Assembly (NCBI GenBank): GCA_036877525.1
Contig: JAZGTH010000008.1
Coordinates: 3,314,001-3,378,000 of the forward strand
Reading direction: 5' to 3'
From: Chromobotia macracanthus
Lineage: Eukaryota; Chordata; Actinopteri; Cypriniformes; Botiidae
DNA length: 64,000 nucleotides
Shown: piece by piece, positions 14,050-27,690 of the stretch
Layout: each line of letters starts with the position of its first letter
Position numbering within the stretch: position 1 is the stretch's first letter
Program-made: the position numbers and the translations under genes
The notes under the pieces: model-generated
What the model was told of the DNA's origin: nothing
Databases searched by the model: none
The model's input: only the letters and a program-made list of their open reading frames with translations

Positions 14050-15000
14050 GCTCATCAGGGTCATTGCGTTCTTGAGATTTTTCTAATCGATGGAGGAAAA
14101 CGCCAGGAGTGAGTTGGATATTTGGCCGGTGCACCTCCACACATTAATGAGCTGCCTAATTGATTTATAAGAGTTTCACACTTCACTTTTCCCCAAAGAG
14201 AAGATAAAACAAACTCTGACATCATAAATAACGTTGAACAGTATTGATAATGTTTGACTGATTTGATTAGTGCCCTCTCATAGGTTGTTTTGACTGTTTT
14301 GTTTGTAATCACAACCCTCCGTTCCCTTTAAGGGCCCCTCTAAATTTATATCCAATCTTTGGGATATATATAAATGTAAAGCTGGAAGTTAATCTACCCT
14401 GAAAAGTAAAGGACGCCATAAGAATGATTTAGAAGCCGCTTTCAGATCCTCTCTTTTGTCATAGTGAGTCCATTATGTGTGATTTATATATTTGTATAAC
14501 TTTTGTCATAACTGACCACATGCCAGAACCCAGAACATTTATTTTAACACAATTTACATTTGTGATTCAGTGCTGTCTTTCAAAAAAAGAAAATGTCTTG
14601 TTCAGAAGTGCATGCACAACCCTCTGAAGGCCACCTGTCAAATCTGTGAAATTAGTGTCTGTAGCAGGTTTGCTCCTCTGTCTTTGAACTAATCAAAAGC
14701 ACACCAGAGGGATTCACTATGCACCTTGTCTAAATGTTGGCGGTTCTTTTATCGACATGTTAATGAGTCATAACAGGAAGTGGTCGGTATTGTTTTTTGG
14801 CTCGGCCTAGCCGCCTGTCTTCATCTATATTACCTGAGGTCTCGTCTCCTTCTGGAGTCTTTCAGAGACTGAAAGAGAAGAGACTGAGTGTTCAAATGTC
14901 GTCTAATTAATGTAAATGTTTCAGTGGAGTCGTGCGGTGAGAGGAGTTACTCTAATTGCACTGTAGTAATGAGCCATTTTTCATTTAAATGATGCGATTC
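14050..15000. other. Unique intronic stretch with possible regulatory content
   Basis: It contains ACATTAATGAGCTGCCTAAT and CGTCTAATTAATGTAAATG among less AT-rich sequence such as GGCTCGGCCTAGCCGCCTG. There is no repeat or exon signature, so a regulatory role is only a possibility. Confidence 0.15.
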
Positions 15001-18000
15001 AGTCGCTCAGATGTTTTTGCATGAGTTTGTGGTGATATGGTCCAGGAAAACAAGTCTGAATGTAACAGATGTCTCTAGGTAAAGTATCTGAAGAAAACAA
15101 CTTCTACATAAACACTTGAATGCCACAAGGTAAATAGCAAAAACAAATGACTCAAGCGGAAAACCTTTAGGAATTGAATGAATGTTCATTTAATTAATTA
15201 ATTAAATTTATTTATTTTTCTCTAAGAGTGTAAATAAAGTCTGTGTTGGGAAAGCTACTTTTAAACTGTAAATTACCAGAAAGGTGCTACATGTAAGTAA
15301 CTACATGTAAATAACTACAGTAATGCTATCCATTTGATAAATTAGTTAGCTACTGTGACATTTTATTACCCAGTTTTTGAAGCATATATGTTGGCACAAT
15401 TATATTTTTGTCTACAAAATAATTTCAAACATTTAAGCAAACAGCTGATCATGATAAACATTTAAGTCAAGTGTTTCTAAACTTTTGAGTAGTACTGTGT
15501 ATATAGTATGTTAATGAGTCAGTAAACACTGTAACATAATTAATGACTGATGTAGAACAGTTAAAAACTAATGTAAAGTTTTACACATGTACATGTCTGC
15601 TTTTAAAAATGTACAATAGTGTATCACATCCTATTCATCAGAGGAAGGTGGGCATAAGGTTGTGTGTGTCAGAGAGAAAGTGAAAAGAAGGAAGAGATGA
15701 AACCAGGAGGAAAACTGAAGTTCACACACTAATATTGGACCTTGACTGCAGGACCCTAGTCACTGACCCTTGTGAAAGCAGGGATCTCAATTACTGTCAC
15801 ACTTAACATGGAGTGCAGGTCCAGGTTTCTGAGATTGTTTGGCATCACCATGAGGTTCATTTAGAGTCCAGTGTGGTATGAGGCATGGAATACATGAGGC
15901 TCAGCCAGAAGGTCTCTGCTCAGTCGAGTCCTTTTTATGGCAGGAAGCACTGTACTGTGAACTCATGCTGCAAAGCTGCAAAAACTCATTTAACTCTTCA
16001 AGAAGAAGCAAAACTTGTGGATCGAGCAAACCAGATGCGCTGCACTTACTGAAATGAATGTAACTCAAGTGTGAGTGGATATATACCTCTACAGTTATGT
16101 ACAGTGAACTTCAAAAATCTGAAACATGAAAAATCATGTTTCTGAAAAACATCTGAAAAATCAGTTTACTTTTACATGTTTCACAGTCTTTTCACTGTTA
16201 ATATTTAAAAATGTAGTTTATTCATTTGGCTCACCGGCTATTGGATGAATATTTAACTAAAAAATATTTGCTTCCTTTTTGGAGATGGTTCATCGAATCT
16301 ATCAGCGCAAATGGAAGGCCAACATAATGACTGCTGATGTTTTGACACAAAAGCTGTGGCTGTAAAATTATGGCTTGATCATCTACTTTTATGGTTCGCT
16401 CTACTTTTGCAATGTTGGGTGGTAGAAAATAATGCTTCTAAATAAAAAATCCAATGAATATTTTTCCTCTAGTAATTCTGTAGTGACAATTGCTATTAAC
16501 ACACCCAAGGACGACGAGCAAGAGAGCAACACAGCTGTGGCACCCTGTTCGAGCTGAAAAGGCGGAAAGATGAAAACTCTAATTCCTTGTTCTGCTGACA
16601 AAAGGGAAACGTAAGATATTATATATTACTGCACAAATGTATGAGATTACATCTGTAGAAATGTGATCCCAGCAAGGCCAAAGAACAAGCAAATGAAATG
16701 TAGAACCTGTAGGACATAATAAATGCTAAATTGAGGTTAATCCCCTGGAGATGCATTACATTCATAAAACTGGGTCTATAAAGTGGGCTGGATGCGAATT
16801 ACATATTATAATAGAAGATGTGCCTTTTGGACTTCACCTTTTGAGGATAAAATTTGTTGTCAATTATTTTTACTAAATGATCTTAAAGGGTAACTTCTAC
16901 TTTTTTCTTTTTTCTTCATAAAAAATAATGGGTTTTGTCTCCCTTTTGTTTTCTTGTTTCCCTCCAATAACACCACAGCTTTTAGAATATTGCAAAGCAG
17001 AAGAGACATTTAGCCTTGGGGGAAAGAACTTTCCATTTTTAGATTTTCATGAATGTTGGTTTCTTTCCTCTCTGTGCATTATGAGGACTCAATCCTCCTT
17101 TACCCCTCAGCTCATTTATTTCTACAGAATGCAATATTTTATGGATTTTTTGAATTTGTTGATCATTCCATTAATCTGTTTACAAACCGTATGGAGCATA
17201 TTATTACCTGACTGCTGCTTCAAGTACTAAGGTTGGACAGACTCCCTGAGGCTCAGCTAGGCTCCATCAGCCCCTCACTGGGCACATCTACATAGAACAA
17301 TATGGAGGGACTGGTTCTACTTGTCTTATCGATTAAACCAGTCAATATATATCAAAGTAGTTTCTTCAAGTCACTTTTAATAAACAGGTTCTAGTTTTTG
17401 AAAGGACATTTCAACTGTCATACAGGAATGTTGTTTATTGAGCACTGCATAGTGGGGATAGTTGTCACATGGGGTATGTATATGTATATGGGGTATCTGT
17501 CAGAGCATTTGCCTCGTTAAGAGCCCATACAAACTGCAGATACTGATATCTTTCTGGTGCATTACAGTCAAACAATACACATGCAGTGGGGCAAAGAAAG
17601 AAGCATTACACAGTGACACACTTTTCATATGTGGAGTGTGCCCTGTGGAGTCCTCAAGCAGAGACCAGCTTAGAGAGGCCTTTGAAACTCATTGGCTTTG
17701 AAAAATAAGATAAAATACAAAATAACACACAAGAAACCAACAAACTTCGTGCTATTGATGTTGCACCGGTGTTTAATGAGGGCTGCCGTGCCAGGCCACA
17801 GGCGTACCATTAGATTAGCGCATAATTAGTTTGCCATTGCAGTTTTCTTTCCTTACCAGAAATGTAAATGGATCTTAAACCATTTAAATTAAACTCTTAA
17901 GAGTGCTCCCATTCTGTGTACACAAATGAGTGCTGGTTCCAGCATATGTATACACTTACCCAAACATACACCCTTTCTTATGATATTAACTATAGCACGC

Positions 18001-18039
18001 TAAGTGTGAGCGACACTGGTGCGTAACAGCGGGGGATTG

Positions 18040-18240
18040 ACTAGCCCTCTAGCTAAACATGTCTTAATTCACCCCTCTTAATGAACTTGGTAATTAAATC
18101 AAATTAAGTCCCATTAGTCTAGTGATTTTTCAAGCTGATAATGTGCATCCTCTTGCAAAAACGTGGTTTCCTGTAATTAGAGAAGCCCGAACAGAGACAA
18201 ATTGAAGCTATTTATTGTGTACTCATGTCTAGGTACTGAC
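18040..18240. other. Candidate homeodomain-site-rich intronic element
   Basis: A cluster of TTAAT/TAATT cores (GTCTTAATTCACC, GGTAATTAAATC, CTGTAATTAGAG) in unique sequence, typical of developmental enhancers in teleost introns. This is inference from composition. Confidence 0.2.
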
Positions 18241-19253
18241 AATAAACATTTTTAATGCACTAGCGAAAGTACTAGCGAAAGTGTGGTGGGCTGTGGCCAC
18301 ATGCAGTGACACATATGTGCAGTGTTAAGATGGTTTTCTGATGTTTTTGCATCTTTATTGACATGAATAGGCAAAATTTTGACCTTGTGGGAAAATGTTT
18401 TAGGTCCAGGAAACAAACTTAAAAATAATCCAGAATGATCTTTTTTGAAAATCTAAAATAGCAGAAAGTTTTCTTTGAGGGTTAGGTTTACAAAAACGTG
18501 TTTGTACAAAAATTAAAAAGAATCAATTACATAAAATGCACAATATACATTGAACTACAGAAAGTGTCTTTTTTCTTTATGTACAAAACATTGGTTTAAA
18601 AAATAAAAAAATTAAAATATGTACATGTAAAATACATTTATAAAAAGGTTTTAGACGTGTTGTATTTTTGCTTCAGGGATGTCATTGACTATGTGACGTG
18701 AAATGGACGGCATTCTGTTCCACTGGCACATAATGAACACACATGCTAACCACATTCAGCTCTCTGCATCTCATCCTTCACAAAATGCCCTGATCATCTG
18801 TAGGAACAGATTGTACTCTGCTTTTTCATTTTTTGCTGTCTTTCTCCCAAGATGATTTTCATGTTTCACTTTCCCTTGGAATGAATTTCCACTTTCAGTT
18901 GCTAATTTTATGGATTTATACAAGATTGAAATGAATTACATTTTGGCTGTACAAACTGCTTAAGACAGACCCACAAGAAAGAAAATAAGAAACAGATATT
19001 CTTTAATGATTAATTCATGAGGCATCTAATTCAACTTTTTTGCAAATGTTGCTATCATTAATTAAAGTGGATACCTTTTAGACAATGACATCCATTGTCA
19101 TGCTAATGCGGGACGTTGGTTGAGTTTAGGAGATCGCGTTTATCTTGATTGAAAGTACCGCCCACTGTGTCGATGTCAAGCCAATCTGCAAAGTTGCAGG
19201 ATGCTGCTCTCAAAAAGTTTGCCAAGTTGTCAACGCAGGATGGCATCCATAAT

Positions 19254-19274
19254 ATCATCATCATCATCATCATC
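19254..19274 (+). repeat. (ATC)7 trinucleotide repeat
   Basis: Seven perfect ATC units. Confidence 0.95.
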
Positions 19275-19803
19275 TTGCAAACCGCACTGCGCAAACTTAA
19301 TCCTCTACAAATCATTTGACTTTTAAATTTAATCTAGCCCTCTGCTCCAATTTAACAGTGTGCACGATTACATGGCAAATTAAAATCCTGTCCGCATGGG
19401 GGTCGTCCTTCATAAATAGCCGAGACTGAGGGAAATTGATTAAGCGGTTATCAGGGGTGGTCCAGCGCTCTGTCGGCTTTCCCCAGGTAAGGGATGTTGC
19501 AGATAAGTGTTGAAAGAGGCTTTCGTTTCCTCCTGACATTAGACTACTGCAGGCCTGATGAACGAACACACATTTGTACACACCTCTCTCTCTCCTACAA
19601 GAATGCACATATACAGATTAGCTCTCTTTCAAATCCAAGTGAGCTACCTACCAAGACGACATTCTAGGGCACTGTAGATGTTCACTAAGGCTGATTGAAA
19701 GGAAGGCAGCATGATTGCGCTAAGGTATTTTATTTTGACAAAAGTGTAAGGCAGCATTGCATGTACTGTATCTATCATGGAAAAAAAATCCCACAATTGC
19801 AAG

Positions 19804-19939
19804 GTGTTCCTGTAGCTCAGTTGGTAGAGCATTGTTGTGGATTAGATTCCCAGGGAACACATGCACTGACAAAATGTATACCTTGAATGTGCTGTAAGTC
19901 GCTTTGGACGTGTCTGCCAAATGCATAAATGTAAATGCA
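19804..19939 (+). mobile_element. tRNA-derived SINE copy
   Basis: The head TGTAGCTCAGTTGGTAGAGC is a tRNA A-box region. ATTAGATTCCC is a decayed B box, followed by CAGGGAACACATGCACTGAC. The tail TGTAAGTCGCTTTGGA...TGCCAAATGCATAAATG is that of a fish SINE family with copies elsewhere in this window. The tRNA body is not intact and cannot fold into a functional tRNA. Confidence 0.85.
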
Positions 19940-20921
19940 AGGGACTTTTCTCCATTCTAAATCCATTCTAAAGGGCAGTTGAAACAAAATAAATGTTGAT
20001 TGTGAGACCAAAAACATTGTCTACACAAGCGTGTGACTACAAATGCTCATAGCTATGCAATCTCAATGTGATGCTTTATTGCATTCTGAAATGTTTCAAA
20101 GTATAGATTGAAAATAGTTCAATCTAAATAAAAATCAACAGTTTAATTGGTGCGATTCTGCCTTTTGCCCATAATAAGCACTATGAGCTAGTTGTTTATG
20201 ATCCACATAAAATAATAAAATATAAACAGTGTTCAAAGATTTCCTATTTTTATTTTGTCCCTATTCCTCAATGTTGTTATCACTGCTTTATTAGAAGCAG
20301 TCTGTGCAATAAGGACATACAAATTCCCACTTTAATATTAAACAAATTTGCCACCGAACAGAACAATCGTTTTGTTCGTTCCTTGCCTTTCTATTTTCTT
20401 CCACATCCCTTTCAATTTACCGAAGAGTGTAGATGAATAAATTTGTAGATGGAACTTCAGTTTGAATAATAGATGAGCTGAAGTGGTTTATTTGAATCAG
20501 AGGGTGAGATCCCTTGATGAGAGGAACATTTTTTGTAGCTAACGTTAATGGATTTCGACCGTGCATACATATTTCACTCACTTACCCACAAAATGCAATT
20601 TATTTCATTCTAAAAGGGAGTCATAGGCAACATGTCTGTGAAATTATCAGACAGCAATCCAAAATTTATCAAGCATACATTTAATTACACATCCCAATCA
20701 TGCCAGACTTCCATGCTTGGCTCTGGCCACACCAGGCAATTGACTGAAATTTATTACGAAAATGTCATATAGTGATATTCAGATAATCAGTCTGAAATGA
20801 AGCACACAAAAAGAAAAGACAGTGATGCATTTATTATATAGTCAGTATGTACAGTAGGTTTGTGAAACGCTGCTTTAAAAGCACCGTAGCATTAGAATGC
20901 AAATGAACCCACATTACCATG

Positions 20922-21060
20922 TTTAACATTTACATGTATGTATTTGGCAGATGTTTTATCTAAAAGTGCATCAAAGATATACATTTTAGTACCTGGTGTC
21001 ATATGTAGATATGCATCTGTGCATGCAATCCATGTGAATGCATACTGTGGAATTCAATAT
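20922..21060 (-). mobile_element. Reverse-oriented fragment of the same tRNA-SINE family
   Basis: On the + strand it starts with the reverse complement of the SINE tail (ACATTTACATGTATGTATTTGGCAGATG, here decayed, read in parts: ATTTACATGTATG and TTTGGCAGATG), then TTTTATCTAAAAGTGCATC, the complement of the GCTTTGGATAAAA block. The 5' head is too decayed to place exactly. Confidence 0.65.
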
Positions 21061-21163
21061 AAGAACATGTTTTGGAATAGTGAGCCCTTAGGAATGCAAG
21101 GGAGACTGATATAATAGCAAGATCTGACATACACATTTTAATTGCTTTATTGCTATATCTTTA

Positions 21164-21233
21164 AAGAAACAGTTCACTCAAAAATAAAAATATATATAGT
21201 AGCCAGCATATATATATATATATATACATATTA

Positions 21234-21272
<39 letters not shown>

Positions 21273-21310
21273 TATATATATATATTTATATTTTATGTGA
21301 ACTGTATCTA
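21164..21310. repeat. Short inverted-repeat fragment interrupted by a (TA)n expansion
   Basis: AAACAGTTCACTCAAAAATA at the left and TTTTATGTGAACTGT at the right are inverted relative to each other, with a long TA tract between them. It looks like a remnant of a small TIR element whose centre became a microsatellite. Confidence 0.5.
21209..21290 (+). repeat. (TA)n tracts
   Basis: Several pure TA runs of about 18 to 33 bases with short interruptions (CATATTACTA and ACTA). Confidence 0.95.
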
Positions 21311-21379
21311 TATGTATATATATAGTAGCTACTCTTTATAAAGTAGCCAACTAAGCCTATACAATGTACCACAAGTGTA

Positions 21380-21500
21380 AATACTGTGAGCAAAAAACAG
21401 CAACTAGATAAACCAGAACAAGTTAAGCCAGGCTGGGAGACCAACTAAACCAGCTACGACCAGCAAACCACTTCAGCAAGCTTGAGCCATTTTTTTCCAC
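21380..21500. repeat. Degenerate CCAGC-rich fish repeat
   Basis: Repeated short units around ACCAGCTACGACCAGCAAAC and GCCAGGCTGGGAGACC resemble an abundant fish repeat built of CCAGC/GCTGG units. A related stretch occurs near 55430-55640. Confidence 0.4.
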
Positions 21501-24500
21501 AGGAATAACTGGGAGCTAACACAATATTTAGGATAAGTTCTGCATTCTTAAAACCTCCACAACCATCATTACATCAAGCTCAAGGGATTAGTGTCTCACA
21601 TTTTATATAACTTTTAGCTTTTTGTTCTTTTCTAAGTCTCTCTCTTTCCCTTTATTTTGTTGCTCTTTTGCTTTAGGAAAAACAGGCTACCATATTTTGT
21701 GTCTACCAGGTTCAATGACTAATTTGTAACAAGAGGAAATAGAAAGGCTGGCCGGGTGTATGAGTGTCTTTGCTTTTGAAATCATTACCTGGTTGAAATA
21801 TGGATCAGTTTCTGGTGCCTGAGGCTCATGGGATTTAACGTCACACAGTCTTCGATGAGAATGACAGAGATCCAAAGGGGAGGATATGATGTTGCACCAT
21901 TAGCGTTGTTTTGTTCACCTGGGACAACATGCGCTGTAGAACATGGTCTGCAACACAAGGACCTTTAGCGTTTTTTGATCACTTGCTGAATGCTTTGATC
22001 AACACTACATTCCCTGGTGGTTTTATCCTCTTTCCCAGGGCCAAAGAATCTTGTTGCAACCAACAACAAAATATGAAGGCTATATTTAAAAAGTATTTTA
22101 AAGTCTCTAATTAGGGAAGGGTCTCTCTGCAATAATGGAATTTCCTTTTAATTATAATTACTGTGAAAGCAATGTATTGTACAGGCATCTATGATCCAGG
22201 GTTTCTGCAGTTCTGAAAATCTGAAAATATCAGGGAATTGTACAATTGTTGTACTGAACAATACTGAACTGTACATATTTTCTAGTTGTGCTCTGCTCTA
22301 AAATAATGAGTTTAGATAAGTAAATCTATAATATATTTACAGTATATCTAGATAGATAGTTAAACTTACCCACAAGCTAAACATTAGAAATATTTGTTCT
22401 GTATTAAGTGTAATAATCAATTTATTTATTGAAACGATTACTCCCTCACATGCAATGGAAATCTTTGTTAAATAAAAAAGTTCATATTCAGTAATGGAAT
22501 AAACAAATGGAAAAGTCACAGTGTGTGTACACTGACTTTCTTGTTTTTCCTCATGCAGTTTTTCTAACTCAAACTCAAATATTTACAGCTTTATTTTCAT
22601 AATAGTCACAGCTTTTTAAGTGATTTTGTCACTCAATTCTGTGGTTATAAAACTCCAGTGAGGTTTGAAAATATGTCAATGCAACACCATTGTTTATAGA
22701 AAGCCACATTTTTGTTGCATATGAACATTTACAAATTTGTATTTTATGCTGGTGATTGTCATAACTTTCTCCAGTCAGCATAGAGGTGGATCTCAAAGAG
22801 ATACATACTACATATGTATTCAGAGCGCTGCTGAATCTTTTCTTTGTGTGTAAGCTGAATGTTGTTTGTTGAAAGCACTCAGGAAGTATCCATTAAAGAA
22901 ATTCTAGTGCAATAAAAACACAATGTTGTCATAGGGGATACAAACTCTATAAAATGTCTGAGTATTTTAAGACTGCTTTATCGCTTTCAGTTTGGAATGT
23001 TTTGTAACATTTTTATTATAGTGATTTCCAGACTTTGTTCTTGTAAAATGAAACAAATGGGGACACAAACAACAGATGGTCTTTAAATATTAGGTTACAA
23101 GTTCAAAGAGATGTTCAAAAGTGGGATTGGAAATATGAGATAGTTGTTACTTTTTGCAGTTCGAGAAAAGTAATATTCCCCAAATCACAGCTGTAGACCA
23201 GATGGACAGACACAATGCACAAAGACCATTTTGTCATACCGCTCAACAGCCATCAAAAACAAACACAAACATTGTCCCAACAGTCTATTACTTTCAAACT
23301 TCAAACACAAAAATGGCTAAGGATGTTTTTCTGTGCAGTCACGGATAGGCAGTGCCGTAATCTCTCTGCGCTGTTCTGCTTTTCTAACAAAGCTTTTAAG
23401 AACAAACAACTTTGCTGGCGGTCTCATACTTGGAAACTTCCCCTCAGGGACCTGCTAAACACAGCTCAAGGCCTCGCCTCACCTTAACTGCCTAACAGTC
23501 TAATAATCTTATCATCACTTTCCTTGCTTGCCCCAGTGCTTATAATTAGTATGAAAAACACAATAGCTTTGTTTCATAAACTCCTACTGAGTCTTGCTAT
23601 TTACAGCCTACATACTGTAGGGTATTTGTAAGCAGGGTGTGAAATTAACAACCAGCACCGGCCAAATGTGGGTGTTTTCGCAGTAGTGAGTAATTTTGCC
23701 CCATATATCAGCCACTGTGGGCGACCTGTAAGACGTCTCACACTGTTATCACACTGATAAGACATGCTGCTGATTAGTAGCAACGACTTGCTCTTAGGTA
23801 ATGCATTTGATTAGATCTTTCAGAACAGGCTGGAGATACACTCAGCCTTCTCCAAGGACACATGCTACCTTTAACATTTGACCAACGTAAGATATTCTAA
23901 AGGGCAGACTAATGTTCCTAACGTACCTTTTGGAACAGTCCCCATGTTGTGAGTGTGCTTATGCCTTTAAATGCTATCTAGGTAGACAGGTTGGTAAGCC
24001 CACTAGGTTTTGGAACTGAGCTAATATGCTAATAACTTAACCCAACAAAGTTACAAAAACCAGCAGTGACCTCTGGTTTGATTTCAGCTTACATGTCTGT
24101 AAAGCTCCAATGTTTCGAATATTATAGAATGTTCTGACTGACACCACCTGACCCTTTCATTGGGCCGTGGAGAGAGGCCATCTTAAAGTGGTCCTATAAG
24201 AGATCTGACAGTCAAGACTTAATGCTTTGACATCTTGCTGTCTCCAAAGTCCCTTCTCTTCCATCCCCTTTTAACCCTGTGATCCATAAATGCTTCCAAA
24301 CTCCTCTTGTGGTGAGTGGTGCTATTCAGAGGAGAAAGAGTGAGAAATCGTTCTAGAAGTGGTCTGATTTTATTGCATGGCGACTTTCCTTGGAAGCAGT
24401 TACCGCAGTTTATTGATTCAGAAGCATGTCAGCCCCCCCACCCAGTTCTTGTTTAATCATCAGATTTTAAGATGATTCTGGATTGATGCAATTGATTGTG

Positions 24501-27229
24501 TCAGGCAAATCGGTTGTGTCTGTCAATTCCTGTCCGTGAGATTTTATTTTTTGCAATAGAATGTTTTTTTGTGGAGAGCTTGTTCAGAATTTAAATGAAC
24601 GTGGCAAAATCAATGTGTTTTTTGAGAGCACAAGTGTGAAAGATCAAAGATTCTCTAATTCTGATTTCATATCATTTCTCACCATATTGAGCGTTCAAAC
24701 CTGATGCACATTACTGCACTGCACCTTAAAGGTCCAATGAAATGGTTTGAACAGTATAGTTTACTTTTCACTGTTGATCTATTTCCTGTTGAAACAGGAA
24801 GTTAGGGAAAGACTTACAATAATCACAAATGTGACAGCCAATAAGTATGATTGGTTGCTTGCTATTGCTAGTTAAAAACAGTTGGTAGTGGGGGGGAGAC
24901 ATTTCTCATTCTAGAGAGTATTTTATTAGGAAAAAATTGGTGTACACCTCTGAGTGTAAGATGATTTTGGCCCTTTTCTCGGAAGAAAAGGACAGTAAAT
25001 GTTGAATGCATATTGTAAAGTTTGTCAACCTTTAGGTGTACAGTAGACTGTAGATGTCTTTGAAGCTAACAAACATGGATAAGGCATAAATGTAATCCTT
25101 GTAAACTTTCAGCAAAAGGTAATAACTAGCTTTTACCCAGAAATATATATATTTCTTTGATGTCACCTAGGCTGCACAGCTGACATTGATCTTCCTAATA
25201 TTTAAACACAGTAATTTATAGGGGATCTGTTATGTAAGTCTCTAGTGTCTCCAGAATGTATCTAAAAAAGGGCTGTGACTTTATAGCTTGTGGTTCATTA
25301 GACACTCTGAAAAACAGACAGACTGGAGAACTGAAGAGCACCTAAACTAAAAGTGTTTACAAACCAGACAAAAAGTGCAGCATCATGTCTTTTAAACCGA
25401 ACATATTGTTCTGTGAGTGTTCACACACCGACAGAGCCTTTCAGCATCTGTCAGTGGTGTTCGGCTATGACTCCGAAGGCTCAAATTCCTGCTACGCCAC
25501 TCACATAGTTTAACAATAAATTATATAAAATTTATCCCAAATCATTGTTAATGACTTTACCCCAGACTGCAAGATCTGTTAGACCTACATTGATCTGTGT
25601 GGGAAGAATGAAAACAACAGCACAGTAATAGAGAAAAAGCCCTCATAGGTTACTCGATTCTTCTAATGTAAACAAAACATTAAATATGGGTTGCAAATAA
25701 ATATATATTTTCAGTTATGTATAAAATATGGCTTGTATGTAGACATGAACAAATCAAATAACATTTTTGGTAATGTTTTTTGGTTAACGTCAGGCCTGCT
25801 AATGTTATCTCACTAGATTATTACTATGTAACTTTAACTACTTCAAAAGACACCTATTATTTAATAAAGATGAAATAAAAGATCACAATAAAACTGGCCC
25901 ATCTTACATCAGCAGTAGATTTTGAACTTAAGGTCACATGCTTTGACCAGTGTGCAACTCCTGGTAACAAAAGTTCATTGTTACAGCTAACAACACAACA
26001 TATATATTTTTTATGTAGCAGAGACATTCTTATGTTCAACTTGCTGCACGAGAGCTAATATAAGCATGCGGACTGTAAGTGACTCACTCAGGGCAGGACC
26101 TATGGTAGTAGAGCAGTGATTGTTCCCAGTCATAGACATTGCTTAGAAAATTGAAATGGCTTCTTCAATAAGAATTTTGAGGTTTTATGGGGATTATTAA
26201 AACATGAGTGGCTGGAGTTTTACCATTATAGAGTGGTTGTGTACACACATTGCCAACACACATTAATTTTGCATAGTAAGTCCCATTTAATGTTCATAGC
26301 AAAATATCAGTTTAAATAAGCAATATTTTTGGGATATTATGAGACCATCTTTATGTTACGGTCAGAACCTCCAGTGGGTGACGATATTATTTCAGAAGGG
26401 GGGTAGAACTCTACAGTCCACAGAAAATTTGCATCAGGTCTTCCTCTATTTTGTTCATGAAAGCCCACATCAATCAATAATGGATGCAAAAAGGTCCCCC
26501 TCTATATTTTTCACAGCTGAATTTGAATTTGGAAAAACAATGAAGTCCAAATGCCATTTCAATGTTTATTTGAAGTAGTCACTATTCACTTTAAACCCTC
26601 TTAACTGAACTTATTTGGCTTCTATTGTTGATTCTGTTGGCTTGCATTTAAAGCTCATTTATGGTGTAGACTATAAGCGACACATAGTAATATAGCAGGT
26701 AATACTTCAAAAGTAAAGGTGTTTTACTTAAAAAGTGTTAACCATGCATACTATTTATCTACAATTGTTTAGCACAGACACGCTGTTGGATAGTCAGAAA
26801 CGAATAAAAGTAAATGAGGGCACTTGTTGCTAAGCAGATGAAAAACAGACACCATGCAATTCTTCAACTGAGCTTTTTTGAAGTTGCTGTTGTATCATGG
26901 GCCTAGCTAATTAATATTCATGAGATAAGCCACCACTCTGTCATGACATCACAAAAATTCTAGCCCTAAACGTGTTCTAGTGACAGTGTTTGGGGGGGAC
27001 AATCTGTCATAAATGTAACAGCTTTAAGCGTCATATCATCAATAATCATCATAATCATTAATCGCACATGCGTACAAACATATACTGAGACTGAAGTATA
27101 TTTTGTGAATTATGCCCAAAAAAGGTTCCACCACTACTGATCCGTTTACTGATGTTTTGCTCAATGGATCAAACGATAAAAGCTTCAGCTGTTTATTAAA
27201 TGTCTTATTCTGCTGACATGTTTGTTGAC

Positions 27230-27690
27230 AAGATCAGAACATTATTCTCATGCCTCTCACAACTTGCTGCCCTCGTTCCTGTCGGGAAAGCAACTTCTTT
27301 TGTGGGATTATTAAAGCCTCTACATTGGTACTTTGTATCCCAGAAGCTTACAGTGATCCTGAGAAGAGAGGTCTTGTAAAGGAAGGGGTGTATTCACAAT
27401 CTTAGCAGATTCTTTAGGCTTTAACTCACCATCTGCCTACCATTCATTTCGTAAGTACTAGGCCTCTGATCCCTTTGGATCTCTCCCGGGCTTTTTCCTT
27501 CAGGTGCTGATCGCTCACGGAAGCTTACAAGGCTCTAATCCTACCTGACAGTTTAATGATAATTGTTAGGAAGAAGTTCACCCTAGACGCTCGCTATCAA
27601 GTGAGATAAGCAAAAGCCATTGGCAGAATCAACGGCAAACTCTTCATTTAGGGCGTGAGAAATAACCTTAATGATTTGTCTGTCCTTCAC
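27230..27690. other. Candidate conserved non-coding element
   Basis: This is base-balanced, non-repetitive sequence within an AT-rich intron, with homeodomain-type TAAT cores (for example TTTAATGATAATTG) and no exon signature. Classification as regulatory is inference only. Confidence 0.2.

Noticed and set aside
18262..18290. Tandem duplication of ACTAGCGAAAGT
   Set aside because: Only two units, probably a simple replication-slippage duplication without wider structure.
19804..19875. Possible functional tRNA gene
   Set aside because: The A box is good, but the B box is decayed, no complete cloverleaf can be drawn, and the 3' side continues into a SINE tail seen in other copies.
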